DNA from: Salegentibacter sp.
Lineage (GTDB): Bacteria; Bacteroidota; Bacteroidia; Flavobacteriales; Flavobacteriaceae
DNA length: 64,000 bases
Direction of reading: 5' to 3'
Assembly (NCBI GenBank): GCA_024635795.1
Contig: JAGXIH010000017.1
Location: forward strand, 1 to 64,000
Each line of letters begins with the position of its first letter. Within the stretch, counting starts at the first letter, position 1. Below are positions 38,094 through 48,250 of this stretch, in pieces. The notes beneath the pieces were generated by a model, which had not been told where the DNA came from, did no database searches, and saw only the letters and a list, made by a program, of their open reading frames with translations. Position numbers and translations under genes: made by a program.

Positions 38094-39149
38094 ATGAAAA
38101 GAAGAACCTTTGTACAGAATATAGGACTGGGAAGCCTGGCTTTCCCTCTGAGTTCTTTTTCAGATAAAATAGATTTCTCTGGGAATAAATCCTCTGATTT
38201 ATTAATACCAAAAGCTTTGGAGACCGGGCAAACCATTGGAATTGTTAGCCCCGCCAGCGCAATCTTTGAAACCGAACCTTTTGAAATCGCCAAAGAATCT
38301 TTTGAAGCGCTGGGACTCAAGGTTAAGTTCGGAAGCCACGTAAAAAACCGTTATGGCCATCTGGCCGGAAGCGACGAAGAACGCGCCGAAGAGCTCAATG
38401 AGATGTTTCGCGATCCTGAAGTAAATGCGATCATTGCCCTAAGAGGCGGTTCGGGAGCAGCCAGAATTCTTGACAAACTGGACTATGAAGCCATTGCCAA
38501 AAATCCAAAGATCTTTATAGGGTACAGCGATATCACTGCCCTTCATCTTGCGATTTTTAAAAAAACCGGACTGGTTACCTACCACGGCCCCGTAGCAGTA
38601 TCCGTCTGGAATTCTTTCAGCAGCGATCACCTTAAAAAATTGCTTTTTGAAAAAGAGACTGTACTTTATGAAAACCCTGAAGACAAAGGAGATCAACTCA
38701 CACAAACCAAAAACAGGATCAGAACGATTATCCCGGGACAGGCAACCGGCCAATTGCTTGGTGGAAATCTCTCGGTAATGACAGGGATTATGGGATCAGA
38801 ATATTTCCCTACTGACTGGGAAGGAAAAATCCTGTACCTGGAAGATGTTGGCGAGCAGATTTATGCCGTAGACCGGATGATGTCTCAGCTCTATTTAGGA
38901 GGTGTTTTCGATAAAATTAGTGGATTTATCTTTGGAAAATGCAGTAGTTGTAAACCCGGCGGAAGCGGTTACGGCTCCCTTACCCTTGAAGAGGTTATAG
39001 ACCACTACATTAAACCACTTGGCATTCCGGCATTTTCAGGAGCTATGATCGGACATATAGATGATAATGTAACCATTCCTAATGGTATCCCGGCCAGAAT
39101 GGACGCCGAAAAAGGTACATTTGAGTTGATTACACCAGGCGTTCAATAG
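38094..39149 (+). CDS. ldcA: LD-carboxypeptidase (S66 family)
   Basis: This serine peptidase of family S66 removes the terminal D-alanine from muropeptide tetrapeptides in peptidoglycan recycling. The 351 residues start with MKRRTFVQNIGLGSLAF, which looks like a twin-arginine-type or other export leader. The nucleophile is expected in GYSD (Ser145), the acid in YLEDVGEQ and the histidine in MIGHIDDN; all are present. The leader upstream holds two tandem candidate RNA elements, suggesting control at RNA level. Next to dacB it fits a cell-wall turnover role. Confidence 0.92.
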   Translation: MKRRTFVQNIGLGSLAFPLSSFSDKIDFSGNKSSDLLIPKALETGQTIGIVSPASAIFETEPFEIAKESFEALGLKVKFGSHVKNRYGHLAGSDEERAEELNEMFRDPEVNAIIALRGGSGAARILDKLDYEAIAKNPKIFIGYSDITALHLAIFKKTGLVTYHGPVAVSVWNSFSSDHLKKLLFEKETVLYENPEDKGDQLTQTKNRIRTIIPGQATGQLLGGNLSVMTGIMGSEYFPTDWEGKILYLEDVGEQIYAVDRMMSQLYLGGVFDKISGFIFGKCSSCKPGGSGYGSLTLEEVIDHYIKPLGIPAFSGAMIGHIDDNVTIPNGIPARMDAEKGTFELITPGVQ

Positions 39150-39192
39150 TCAACCGCAAAAACAATTTTTATACATTTATAAAAACTTCAGC

Positions 39193-40728
39193 TTGGGAAA
39201 ATCAGAAGATTTTATTCAACATATTCAGGAAGGATACAAACCTAAGGGTGATTTTATCCATTTAGGAGCGGCGATGTTTGAGGGAAAAACCTATGCCGAT
39301 GCTGCGGTGAAGATTCCGCTTAAGACGATGAATCGCCACGGCTTGATTGCCGGAGCCACAGGAACAGGAAAGTCCAAAACCCTGCAGATCCTTGCTGAAA
39401 ATCTTTCAAAAAAAGGTGTTCCCGTCCTATTGATGGACGTTAAAGGAGACCTGAGCGGGATCGCCGAAAAATCTGCAGGTGGCGAATTCCTGGATGAAAG
39501 ACATCAAAAACTAGGCTTTCCCTTTGAAGCAGAAAGTTCTCCCGTCGAGTTTCTCACAATTTCTGAACAGGATGGAGTTAGATTAAGAGCTACGATAAGT
39601 GAATTCGGCCCGGTATTGCTTTCCAGGATTCTGGACGTCACCCCTACACAGGCCGGCATTCTCGCGATAATCTTTAAATATTGTGATGATCACCACCTTC
39701 CGCTTTTAGATCTGAAAGACCTGAAAAAAATTATCCAGTATGCAACAGATGGGGGAAGGGAAGAGTTTGAAAAGGAATACGGCCGCATCTCCAGCGCTTC
39801 AACCGGAGCTATTCTAAGAAAAATAGGTGCACTGGAGCAACAAGGTGCAGAACGCTTTTTCGGAGAACGCTCTTTTGATGTTCATGACCTTTGTAGAAAG
39901 AACAGCAATGGCCACGGCTACGTAAATGTGATGCGCCTAACCGATATTCAGGATAAGCCTGCGTTATTTTCAACCTTTATGTTGAGTCTGCTTGCTGAAA
40001 TCTACACCACCTTCCCAGAAGAAGGTGATAGCGACAAACCCAAACTTGTACTCTTCATCGATGAGGCTCATCTAATTTTTAAAAATGCTTCAGATGCCCT
40101 TTTAGACCAGATTGAAAGTATCGTAAAACTTATCCGCTCCAAAGGGGTTGGACTTTATTTCGTTACTCAAAACCCCACCGATGTACCTTCAGAAGTATTA
40201 GGACAACTGGGCTTGAAAATTCAGCATGCGCTCCGGGCTTTCACTGCCAAAGATCGAAAAGCGATAAAATTAACAGCCGAAAATTATCCACTTTCAGATT
40301 ATTATGATACCAAAACAGAATTAACCTCGTTAGGAATTGGGGAGGCTTTGGTTGCCGCCCTGGATGAAAAGGGAAGACCTTCTCCCCTCGCTGCAACTAT
40401 GCTTAGAGCTCCAATGAGTAGAATGGATGTGCTGAGCGATTCAGAATTAGAAGAAAAAATATTTTCTTCGTCTTTAAGAAAAAAGTACAATGAAGAGATA
40501 GATCGAGAAAGCGCTTACGAACTTCTGAATAAAAAAATTGACGAAGCTGAGGCCGATAAGGCAAAGGAAAAAGCAAAAGAAGAAGAATTAAAACGCCAAA
40601 AGGAAGCCTCGGGTAGTCATCGGGGAACACGCAGTAAAAATAAAACCGAAGGAGCCATAATCAAAGTGTTAACCAGTGCAACCTTTATTAGGGGCGCTTT
40701 AGGCATTCTCAATAAACTATTAAAATAA
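39193..40728 (+). CDS. HerA-like ATPase of the DUF853 family
   Basis: This 511-residue P-loop ATPase is related to HerA/FtsK-type translocases. The Walker A loop GATGTGKS is at 54-61 and the Walker B segment VLFIDEAH near 283; an arginine-rich C-terminal tail follows an acidic-basic helix (about 440-490). It appears to start at a TTG (39193): homologs as I recall begin with a similar FIxHIQEGY segment, and the first ATG (39273) would remove it. The family's role is unknown in most bacteria. It follows ldcA by 43 bases. Confidence 0.85.
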   Translation: MGKSEDFIQHIQEGYKPKGDFIHLGAAMFEGKTYADAAVKIPLKTMNRHGLIAGATGTGKSKTLQILAENLSKKGVPVLLMDVKGDLSGIAEKSAGGEFLDERHQKLGFPFEAESSPVEFLTISEQDGVRLRATISEFGPVLLSRILDVTPTQAGILAIIFKYCDDHHLPLLDLKDLKKIIQYATDGGREEFEKEYGRISSASTGAILRKIGALEQQGAERFFGERSFDVHDLCRKNSNGHGYVNVMRLTDIQDKPALFSTFMLSLLAEIYTTFPEEGDSDKPKLVLFIDEAHLIFKNASDALLDQIESIVKLIRSKGVGLYFVTQNPTDVPSEVLGQLGLKIQHALRAFTAKDRKAIKLTAENYPLSDYYDTKTELTSLGIGEALVAALDEKGRPSPLAATMLRAPMSRMDVLSDSELEEKIFSSSLRKKYNEEIDRESAYELLNKKIDEAEADKAKEKAKEEELKRQKEASGSHRGTRSKNKTEGAIIKVLTSATFIRGALGILNKLLK

Positions 40729-40744
40729 AAATCAATAAACCCAT

Positions 40745-41302
40745 ATGAAAAGTAAGTTCCTATTAATCTTAGTTATAGCGATAAGTATTATTTCCTGTCA
40801 AAAAGATGAAGACAATCCTTTCCTGATTACGGCTACGCAAGTGGGACCGATTAAGAAAGACCTCAGAATAAACAAACTGGACTCTGTTTTTCCTAATGAT
40901 TCTATCATATCCCAAACCAGCGGGGAACACCAATTGCGCTCCACCGATGAGATCAAGATCTTCGAAAAAGGAGGAAAACTACTTCTTGTTTTGGAACCTC
41001 TACAGGAATTTGATTCTATAAGCACTATTGGGTATATAAGGATAATGGACCCCCGTTACGAAACCAAAGCGGGCATCAGTACCAAAAGCACTTTTAAGGA
41101 TATTGTAGAGAGTTATAACATCTCCAGAATAGAAAATACGCTCAATGCAGCAGTGGTATTCCTGGACGAGATAAATGCCTATATCACTATAGACAAAAAG
41201 GAACTTCCCTCCAATTTACGTTATGACACAGATTCCAGGATTAGTGCTTCCCAAATACCGGATGATGCAAAGATTAAATACTTTATGATCTATTGGGATT
41301 GA
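40745..41302 (+). CDS. Lipoprotein of unknown function
   Basis: This is a 185-residue lipoprotein with lipobox ISIISC (Cys about 18) followed by acidic residues (QKDEDNP), the type of signal that sends Bacteroidota lipoproteins to the surface. The rest is a mixed alpha/beta domain that I do not recognise. It begins 16 bases after the DUF853 gene and may share its transcript. Its context gives no clear role. Confidence 0.8.
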   Translation: MKSKFLLILVIAISIISCQKDEDNPFLITATQVGPIKKDLRINKLDSVFPNDSIISQTSGEHQLRSTDEIKIFEKGGKLLLVLEPLQEFDSISTIGYIRIMDPRYETKAGISTKSTFKDIVESYNISRIENTLNAAVVFLDEINAYITIDKKELPSNLRYDTDSRISASQIPDDAKIKYFMIYWD

Positions 41303-41443
41303 TATGGTTTTATTTCTTCAACCTTTTCATAATGAAGATCAAAAAGTTGAAAACCCACTAATTTTCAATCTTTAAGAAATGTTAATCATACCCCCTGTGT
41401 AAAATCTTTGAGTAACTTTATACCCTAACCAAAACACTATGTT

Positions 41444-41644
41444 ATGATTAAAATCTTAGGAATCATTATGACTGTTGGCGGTGCAATCGCACTAGTCATG
41501 GGTATTCTTGGAGTATTTGGAAGTTTTGCTTTAATGCTGAATCCCTGGGCCTTAACAATAATTGGATTCATATTCTTTTTGGCAGGGATTTCCCTGATTA
41601 AAAGACGAAAAGATACCGAAGATATTGAAGCGGAAAAACATTAA
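41444..41644 (+). CDS. Small membrane protein with two transmembrane helices
   Basis: This is a 66-residue protein with two hydrophobic helices (about 1-26 and 32-52) joined by a short NPWA turn, and a charged tail (KRRKDTEDIEAEKH). It is Gly-rich in the first helix. No family is recognised. A strong shared terminator follows, and ftsZ converges from the other side. Confidence 0.75.
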   Translation: MIKILGIIMTVGGAIALVMGILGVFGSFALMLNPWALTIIGFIFFLAGISLIKRRKDTEDIEAEKH

Positions 41645-41662
41645 ACTTCAATCCTGAAAAAC

Positions 41663-41692
41663 AAAAAAGGTGCCTAAATAGGCACCTTTTTT
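41663..41692. terminator. Bidirectional terminator ending the dcw operon
   Basis: AAAAAAGGTGCC pairs with GGCACCTTTTTT around a six-base loop. It serves the small membrane-protein gene and ftsZ. Confidence 0.9.
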
Positions 41693-41712
41693 ATGAGCAG
41701 TAATTAGAAAGT

Positions 41713-43698
41713 TTAGTCAACATTATCGTGAAGAAAAGAGTTATTTCTTCTGAAATGCAGTTGGTCGTTTTCATCCTGACCAAGGCTGGTACGCGATAAC
41801 TTTTCTTCCCCCGGCCTGTTTTGATCAAGGTCTACACCCTGCCTTTTATAAGCGGGTTGCTTCTCGAATTCATCAACCTGCGCCGCATTGCTTCTGAATT
41901 TGTAATTAAACTCCTTCATTTTAGCTCTTCTCTCGGCTGCGCGTTCAATTAAAACTTCAGAAATAGGATTATTGAAGGGATCTTCATTATCTTTTTTCTC
42001 TGTTTCCGGCTTAGGGGCCACAGTTTTCTTTTCAAAAGCGATGGTCTCATCTTTGGGCTCCTCCTTTTTAGAAACCTTAGAACCCTCAAGAGAACGCTCC
42101 AGTTCCATATAGTCATCAAGGCTGTATCGCTTAACCCCCCGCGCTGAACTTTCAGTCACAGGGACGATTTCTACAGGTTCATTAACCTCTATCTCTCTGG
42201 AACTTTCAAAAAGATCGTGTTTTTTAACTTCTGTCTCCTGTTTCTTAGCTGAAGGACTTTCGGTAGAAGCTTGTTTTTTGGGCTCCTCTTCCTGTTGGTG
42301 ATTCAGCGGAAAATCGAAAGTGAACATTATTTGTTCCTCGTTATCAGATTTTTCTTCTTCAGCTTCATTTACCCCCATGTTATTAACTTCATCTGAAGTT
42401 TCATTGATGATAAAATCGTCGGGGTTCACCTCATCATAGGTCACCTCCAGGTTTCTGGCTGATTGGGGTGTTTTCAACAATTCATCTTCCTTAGTCTTTA
42501 TATTACCAACCTCGTCTACTTCTTCCAGGTGATCATCCAGAGTATGTACAATTTTTGGGTTTGGAGCCTGCTCTTCGTTTTTCACCTCATTCTTAGGCTT
42601 ATTTACAGAAGAAAGGCCACCTGTTCTTTTAGGATTAAGATCCTGCTCGGCTCTTTGGTCGTCCTCAAGAGTGTGAATTATTTTTTTAGCTTCAGTATTG
42701 ACGATCTCATTTTGTTGCTCTACATTAAATCCCGTAGCAATTATAGTAACCGAGATGGCTTCATCTAAAGCTTCATCTTCTCCCACACCCATAATAATAT
42801 TGGCGCTATGCCCGGCCTCGGCCTGGATGTGATCATTAATTTCACCAATTTCATCTATGGTAATCTCTTCGGAACCTGAAACGATAAGTAGCAGTACATT
42901 CTGGGCTCCGGTAATTTTATTATCATTCAACAAGGGAGAATCAAGAGCTTTACTAATGGCATCCTGGGCACGATTTGCTCCGGAAGCCTGCGCCGATCCC
43001 ATAATAGCAGTACCACTATTGCTCAACACTGTTTTAGCATCTCTAAGGTCAATGTTTTGAGTGTAGTGATGAGTAATTACTTCTGCAATTCCTCTGGAAG
43101 CCGTAGCAAGAACCTCATCTGCCTTGGAGAAACCGGCTTTAAATCCAAGGTTTCCATAAACCTCTCTCAGTTTGTTATTGTTGATCACAATTAAGGAATC
43201 AACATGGCTGCGGAGTCTTTCCACTCCAAGTTGCGCCTGCTCGTTCCTCATTTTTCCTTCAAATTGAAAAGGAATGGTTACAATACCTACGGTTAGGATA
43301 TCCATCTCTTTCGCCTGCTTGGCGATCACAGGGGCCGCACCCGTACCGGTACCACCACCCATCCCGGCGGTAATAAATACCATCTTGGTATTGGTATCGA
43401 GCATTTGCTTGATCTCTTCAAAACTCTCTACAGCTGCCTGCTGACCAATTTCAGGGTTGGCTCCCGCTCCAAGACCTTCAGTAAGGCTGACTCCTAACTG
43501 GATCTTATTCGGCACAGGACTATTATCCAGCGCTTGAGCATCAGTGTTGCAGATTACAAAATCTACTCCTTTAATTCCCTGCTGGAACATGTGATTTATG
43601 GCGTTGCTTCCGCCACCGCCTACACCAATAACTTTAATGACGTTCGATTGGTTCTTTGGTAAATCGAATGCTATGTTTCCGAATTCTGTACTGCTCAT
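41713..43698 (-). CDS. ftsZ: FtsZ, tubulin-like division protein
   Basis: FtsZ polymerises with GTP at midcell to form the Z ring. The 661 residues contain the tubulin-type GTPase core (about 18-330) with GVGGGGSNA near 25 and the GGGTGTG loop at 114-120. A very long charged C-terminal linker of about 320 residues follows, the usual flavobacterial form. It is the last gene of copy 2. The GatB/YqeY-domain gene that I remember as common after ftsZ in flavobacteria is absent here; a terminator and a convergent small gene come instead. Confidence 0.96.
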   Translation of the reverse strand: MSSTEFGNIAFDLPKNQSNVIKVIGVGGGGSNAINHMFQQGIKGVDFVICNTDAQALDNSPVPNKIQLGVSLTEGLGAGANPEIGQQAAVESFEEIKQMLDTNTKMVFITAGMGGGTGTGAAPVIAKQAKEMDILTVGIVTIPFQFEGKMRNEQAQLGVERLRSHVDSLIVINNNKLREVYGNLGFKAGFSKADEVLATASRGIAEVITHHYTQNIDLRDAKTVLSNSGTAIMGSAQASGANRAQDAISKALDSPLLNDNKITGAQNVLLLIVSGSEEITIDEIGEINDHIQAEAGHSANIIMGVGEDEALDEAISVTIIATGFNVEQQNEIVNTEAKKIIHTLEDDQRAEQDLNPKRTGGLSSVNKPKNEVKNEEQAPNPKIVHTLDDHLEEVDEVGNIKTKEDELLKTPQSARNLEVTYDEVNPDDFIINETSDEVNNMGVNEAEEEKSDNEEQIMFTFDFPLNHQQEEEPKKQASTESPSAKKQETEVKKHDLFESSREIEVNEPVEIVPVTESSARGVKRYSLDDYMELERSLEGSKVSKKEEPKDETIAFEKKTVAPKPETEKKDNEDPFNNPISEVLIERAAERRAKMKEFNYKFRSNAAQVDEFEKQPAYKRQGVDLDQNRPGEEKLSRTSLGQDENDQLHFRRNNSFLHDNVD

Positions 43699-43725
43699 AA
43701 ATTCTGTTTTACTGGTTCTCTCTTT

Positions 43726-45084
43726 TTACTCTGCGTTATCTAAAAAATCTTTAAACTTCTCTGCCCACTTGTCAAAAATACTTTTTCGGGTATGTTTTCC
43801 CGGGGCATTGGGGTCGGGTTTCAGGTCTTCTTTATTTTCAATATCCTCATCAAAGCTTTCCTTAAGCTCTTCTTCCCGTTGTTCCTTGCTCTTAAGCACG
43901 GCTTCCTCCTGAAACTTTTTGGCTCCGTGCTCCAAACTATTCATCACTAATCCAACCGCTGTAGCATAAACAGGACTTGTGGTTTCAGAATCATTTGTTC
44001 CGGCAAGATGCTCGTTAGGAAAACCTATTCTGGTATCCATACCGGTAATATACTCGGCGAGTTGCTTAATATGCTTAAGTTGTGCGCCTCCACCGGTAAG
44101 TACCATTCCTGCAATTAATTTTTTCTTTTGTTCTTCGTGGCCATAGTTCTTTATCTCCAGGTAAACCTGTTCTATGATCTCTACCACCCTCGCGTGAATA
44201 ATCTTTGAAAGGTTTTTAAGGGTGATCTCCTTAGGTTCTCTTCCTCGTAAACCGGGAATGGAAACTATTTCATTATCCTTATTTTCCCCCGGCCAGGCAG
44301 AGCCAAATTTTATCTTCAGCAATTCAGCCTGCTTTTCTATGATCGAACAACCTTCTTTGATATCTTCTGTGATTACATTTCCTCCAAACGGAATTACCGC
44401 CGTGTGACGAATGATCCCATCTTTAAAAATGGCAAGATCGGTGGTTCCCCCACCTATGTCGATGAGAGCTACTCCGGCTTCCTTTTCTTCCTGACTCAAT
44501 ACGGCATTCGCCGAAGCCAGGGGTTCCAGGGTCACTGCCGAAAGTTCGAGACCGGCGCTTTTAACGCAACGTCCAATATTCCTGATGGAAGAAACCTGCC
44601 CAACGACAACGTGGAAGTTAGCTTCCAGCCTACCTCCATACATTCCAATTGGTTCTTTTATTTCTGCCTGCCCATCAACTTTGTATTCCTGAGGCAAAAC
44701 GTGTATGATCTCCTCGCCCGGAAGCATCACCAGTTTATGCACCTGGTTGCAAAGGGTATGAATATCATCGGCATCAATAACCTCATCCGGATTTGGGCGG
44801 GTTATATAATCGCTGTGTTGCAAGCTCCGAATATGTTGCCCGGCTATCCCTACAACCACATCCTTGATTTTAAGTCCCGAATCAGCTTCCGCTTCCTGAA
44901 TAGCCTGTTGAATAGACTGAATGGTTTGTGTGATATTATTAACCACCCCGCGGTGAACACCAAGGCTCTTGGATTTACCAATCCCCACGATCTCCACTTT
45001 GCCGTATTCGTTTTTACGACCTATCATAGCCACGATCTTCGTGGTCCCTATATCTAATCCTACTGCAATGTCGCTTTGTTCCAT
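43726..45084 (-). CDS. ftsA: FtsA, actin-like division protein
   Basis: FtsA anchors FtsZ to the membrane. The 452 residues show the actin-fold phosphate loops GLDIGTTK near the start and IDIGGGTTDLAIF near 207, with the extra 1C domain between them. The C-terminal end (SIFDKWAEKFKDFLDNAE) is an amphipathic helix that serves as the membrane-targeting sequence. It starts three bases after ftsQ and ends 27 bases before ftsZ. Only this one copy is seen in the window. Confidence 0.96.
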   Translation of the reverse strand: MEQSDIAVGLDIGTTKIVAMIGRKNEYGKVEIVGIGKSKSLGVHRGVVNNITQTIQSIQQAIQEAEADSGLKIKDVVVGIAGQHIRSLQHSDYITRPNPDEVIDADDIHTLCNQVHKLVMLPGEEIIHVLPQEYKVDGQAEIKEPIGMYGGRLEANFHVVVGQVSSIRNIGRCVKSAGLELSAVTLEPLASANAVLSQEEKEAGVALIDIGGGTTDLAIFKDGIIRHTAVIPFGGNVITEDIKEGCSIIEKQAELLKIKFGSAWPGENKDNEIVSIPGLRGREPKEITLKNLSKIIHARVVEIIEQVYLEIKNYGHEEQKKKLIAGMVLTGGGAQLKHIKQLAEYITGMDTRIGFPNEHLAGTNDSETTSPVYATAVGLVMNSLEHGAKKFQEEAVLKSKEQREEELKESFDEDIENKEDLKPDPNAPGKHTRKSIFDKWAEKFKDFLDNAE

Positions 45085-45087
45085 AAT

Positions 45088-45804
45088 TTACTTTTTCGTG
45101 CAAACAACCTGGTTTCCAAATTGTAAGTTCACTTTTTTATAGGCATCCAGTTTATCGTCTTTAAGCGCTTTTTTATAAAAAACCTTAAAATTGTTGAATT
45201 TCAAAGGAATATTTTCAGCCTTCCCGAAATACACACTAAAATCAAGTTTGCGCATTTCCAGCTCAAATTTTCCGCCGTTCAACCTGTTTATACCTGTAAT
45301 ATGCTGAGTTAAAAAATTATCGTTCTTTATGTATTTTACCAACGGGTACACCTCCGAAACATTGTCCCCATCAAAGCCGAAAAGCAATGGCACTCTGGCC
45401 GAATAATAAGGTGAAAGAGGCATTACCTTCCCGTTTTTATCCAGGTAGAATGAAGAGTTTCCCACTACACGCCCAATCGGTTTCCGCTGACTGATATCGG
45501 CTTTGAGTTTTCCGTCAAGATTCAGGTAAACTTCTGCGTTTTCAATCATATCGTGGTTTTTCAGTAGGATTTCTACCCTATTCAAATCTAAAGTTTCTTT
45601 ATCTATGCTCGTAAGCTCCAGATTATTTTGTATTAACAACTTATTAACCGCTTCCTCAGTGATATAGAGGTTTTCATCCTCAATAAATTCAATGTTCACC
45701 TCACTGATTTTTCGTGATTTGTGACGCTGCTCCGCAAACCCATATAAAAAGGCCACCAACACCACTAAAAACAAAGCTTTTATGTAGCCAATCTTACTTT
45801 TCAT
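45088..45804 (-). CDS. ftsQ: FtsQ/DivIB-type division protein
   Basis: FtsQ is a bitopic protein linking early and late division proteins. The 238 residues have a single membrane helix (about 6-24) and a periplasmic region with POTRA-like start (SEVNIEFIEDENLYI) followed by the beta domain. The start overlaps murC by 11 bases. Sequence similarity in the family is low and the assignment rests mainly on position between murC and ftsA plus topology. Confidence 0.9.
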   Translation of the reverse strand: MKSKIGYIKALFLVVLVAFLYGFAEQRHKSRKISEVNIEFIEDENLYITEEAVNKLLIQNNLELTSIDKETLDLNRVEILLKNHDMIENAEVYLNLDGKLKADISQRKPIGRVVGNSSFYLDKNGKVMPLSPYYSARVPLLFGFDGDNVSEVYPLVKYIKNDNFLTQHITGINRLNGGKFELEMRKLDFSVYFGKAENIPLKFNNFKVFYKKALKDDKLDAYKKVNLQFGNQVVCTKK

Positions 45805-47152
45805 TTAGAAGGATCTTTTTTAAAGGTTCTACTTCTTCTCCAATATCTCCGGCGCCCATCATTACGATCACGCTGGCATCGCTTTTCTTCACTTCTTCTG
45901 AAAGTTGCTCTTTGGTGATAAGACTCTTTGTATTCATCTTTATCTGATCGAATAACCACACTGAATCAATCCCTTCAATTGGTTGTTCCCGGGCAGGATA
46001 AATATCCAATAGCAACAATTCATCAAATTTGGCCAGACTTTTAGCGAAATCATCACCAAAATCACGGGTTCTACTGAATAAATGTGGCTGAAATACCGCC
46101 AGGACTTTTTTCCCAGGGTGCATTTCTCTTACTGCCTGATGCACCGCTTCGATTTCTGCAGGATGATGTGCATAGTCATCGATTAGAATTAGCTCATCGG
46201 TTTTAATTTTATAGGTGAATCTACGCCTCACACCTTTGAAGCTAAATAAAGCCCTGGCGAGTTCTTCATCGGTTGGGGAGCCGTACTGAATAGCCATCGC
46301 CAGGGCTGTTATAGCATTTAGCAAATTGTGTTTGCCGGGTAGATTAAATTTTAAATCTTTAATTACTCCATTTGGGGTTCTTAAATTGAAATGGTAGGTG
46401 CCATTCTCAATTTCTATATCTATTGCAGCATAATCGGCATCATCTTCAATGCCCAGAGTTGTTCCTGCAATTGGAAGACCATTCTTCACAAATAGCGTTC
46501 CTGATTCCGGAACCAGGGCTGCAAAATCCCTAAAAGTTTTTTCCAGTTCTTCTTTCTCGCCGTATATATCGAGGTGATCGGCGTCCATAGAGGTGATTGC
46601 TGCAATATTGGGGGCAAGCTGCATAAAGGAGCGATCAAATTCATCGGCCTCCACCACGATCACTTCATCTCCCTTAAGAATAAGATTGCTTTGAATATCT
46701 TCGCTAATTCCGCCCAGGAATCCTGTAACGGGAGCTCCTGTTTCTTTCAGCAAATGACCAAGAATTGCGGTAGTTGTGGTTTTCCCGTGTGTACCGGCAA
46801 CTGCAAGGGTTTGCTTTCCTTTGGAAATAAGACCGAGCACCTCTGCCCGTTTTTTCAGCGGAAATTCCCGACTAATAAAATATAACCACTGCTTATGTTC
46901 TTTTGGAATAGCCGGAGTATAAACCACTAATGTTCCTTCCAGATGAGTAAAATCCTCGGGGATACTCGCTACCGCCTCATCATAAACCACCTGAATTCCT
47001 TCGCTCTCCAGAGTTCTGGTAAGCGGAGTGGAAGTTTTATCATACCCGGCTACATTTTTACCCTGGAATTTGAAATAACGTGCCAGCGCACTCATCCCTA
47101 TTCCTCCAATGCCGATAAAATAAATGTTCTTTATGTGATTTAGTTCGATCAA
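45794..47152 (-). CDS. murC: MurC, UDP-MurNAc:L-alanine ligase
   Basis: MurC adds L-alanine to UDP-MurNAc with ATP. The 452 residues have the GIGGIGMSALA nucleotide-binding start (14-24), the ATP loop GTHGKTT at 120-126, and DDYAHHPAEI in the C-terminal domain. It starts two bases after murG ends. It is part of the copy 2 operon, and no second murC is visible in the window. Confidence 0.96.
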   Translation of the reverse strand: MIELNHIKNIYFIGIGGIGMSALARYFKFQGKNVAGYDKTSTPLTRTLESEGIQVVYDEAVASIPEDFTHLEGTLVVYTPAIPKEHKQWLYFISREFPLKKRAEVLGLISKGKQTLAVAGTHGKTTTTAILGHLLKETGAPVTGFLGGISEDIQSNLILKGDEVIVVEADEFDRSFMQLAPNIAAITSMDADHLDIYGEKEELEKTFRDFAALVPESGTLFVKNGLPIAGTTLGIEDDADYAAIDIEIENGTYHFNLRTPNGVIKDLKFNLPGKHNLLNAITALAMAIQYGSPTDEELARALFSFKGVRRRFTYKIKTDELILIDDYAHHPAEIEAVHQAVREMHPGKKVLAVFQPHLFSRTRDFGDDFAKSLAKFDELLLLDIYPAREQPIEGIDSVWLFDQIKMNTKSLITKEQLSEEVKKSDASVIVMMGAGDIGEEVEPLKKILLNEK

Positions 47153-47154
47153 AA

Positions 47155-48249
47155 TTATTTTCCTATTAGTTTTTCTACTTCATCCACTATTGCCGGGGTT
47201 GCATTGGGCAAAGCCAATTCTTTGATATTTCGGCTTAATTCTTCTTGTTTTTCTTCTGATTTCAGCAAACCAAAAAATTCTGTTTCAAACTTATCTTCCA
47301 GTTCATTTTCAGTTAGCATCAACGCGGCATTCTTTTCTGCAACAGCACGCGCATTTTTCGCCTGATGATCTTCTGCTACATTGGGCGATGGAATAAATAG
47401 TACCGGTTTTCCAACAATGCATAATTCTGAAACGCTTATGGCACCGGCCCGTGAAATGATCACATCGGTTGCGGCATAGGCCAGATCCATCCTGTTTAGG
47501 AACTCGTGGGTTTGCACGAATTTCCCGCTATACTTTTTATATTCACTGAAATACAGTTTCCCCGTTTGCCAGATCAATTGAATTTCCTTTTTCTCAAATT
47601 CTTCAGAAAATTTTTCTATAAGCTGATTAATCCTTCTCGCGCCAAGACTTCCGCCAAGAACCAACACTGTTTTCTTTGCAGGATCAAGCTTAAAAAATTC
47701 CACAGCTTCCGCTCTTTTTGAATTAACTTCCAGCAGATCCTGCCTAACCGGGTTCCCTGTGATCACGGTCTTTTCCGCAGGAAAAAATCGTTTTACTTCT
47801 TCATAGGCTGCACATATCCTGTTCACCGTTTTTGAAAGAAGCCGATTAGTAATTCCCGGGTATGAATTTTGTTCCTGAATGAGGGTCGGGATATTTTGAG
47901 AACTTGCTACTTTCAATAAAGGTCCGCTGGCAAAGCCTCCGGTTCCTATAACCACATCGGGTTTAAAATCTTTTATTATTTTTCTTGATCTTTTCAGACT
48001 ACTCAGAAGTTTAAATGGAAAAGCTAGATTTTTCAAACTCAGTTTCCGCTGAATTCCACTAATCCACAAACCTTCGATCTTATATCCGGCCTGAGGTACT
48101 TTTTCCATCTCCATTCTGTCCTTCGCACCCACAAACAGGAATTCAGCTTCAGGGTGACGCATTTTTATCTCGTCAGCGATTGCTATCGCCGGATAAATAT
48201 GGCCTCCTGTGCCTCCTCCAGATAATATGACGCGTAGGTCTTTTTTCAT
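47155..48249 (-). CDS. murG: MurG, lipid II-forming GlcNAc transferase
   Basis: MurG transfers GlcNAc to lipid I at the inner face of the membrane to make lipid II, using the product of MraY. The 364 residues have GGGTGGH at 11-17 and the C-terminal donor-binding block [18 protein letters not shown]. It is a GT-B glycosyltransferase. One base separates it from ftsW. Confidence 0.96.
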   Translation of the reverse strand: MKKDLRVILSGGGTGGHIYPAIAIADEIKMRHPEAEFLFVGAKDRMEMEKVPQAGYKIEGLWISGIQRKLSLKNLAFPFKLLSSLKRSRKIIKDFKPDVVIGTGGFASGPLLKVASSQNIPTLIQEQNSYPGITNRLLSKTVNRICAAYEEVKRFFPAEKTVITGNPVRQDLLEVNSKRAEAVEFFKLDPAKKTVLVLGGSLGARRINQLIEKFSEEFEKKEIQLIWQTGKLYFSEYKKYSGKFVQTHEFLNRMDLAYAATDVIISRAGAISVSELCIVGKPVLFIPSPNVAEDHQAKNARAVAEKNAALMLTENELEDKFETEFFGLLKSEEKQEELSRNIKELALPNATPAIVDEVEKLIGK

Positions 48250-48250
48250 T

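Noticed and set aside
44404-45057. 217-residue plus-strand frame over ftsA
   Set aside because: Antisense shadow of ftsA, which carries the actin-fold motifs; no domain is seen in the opposite frame.
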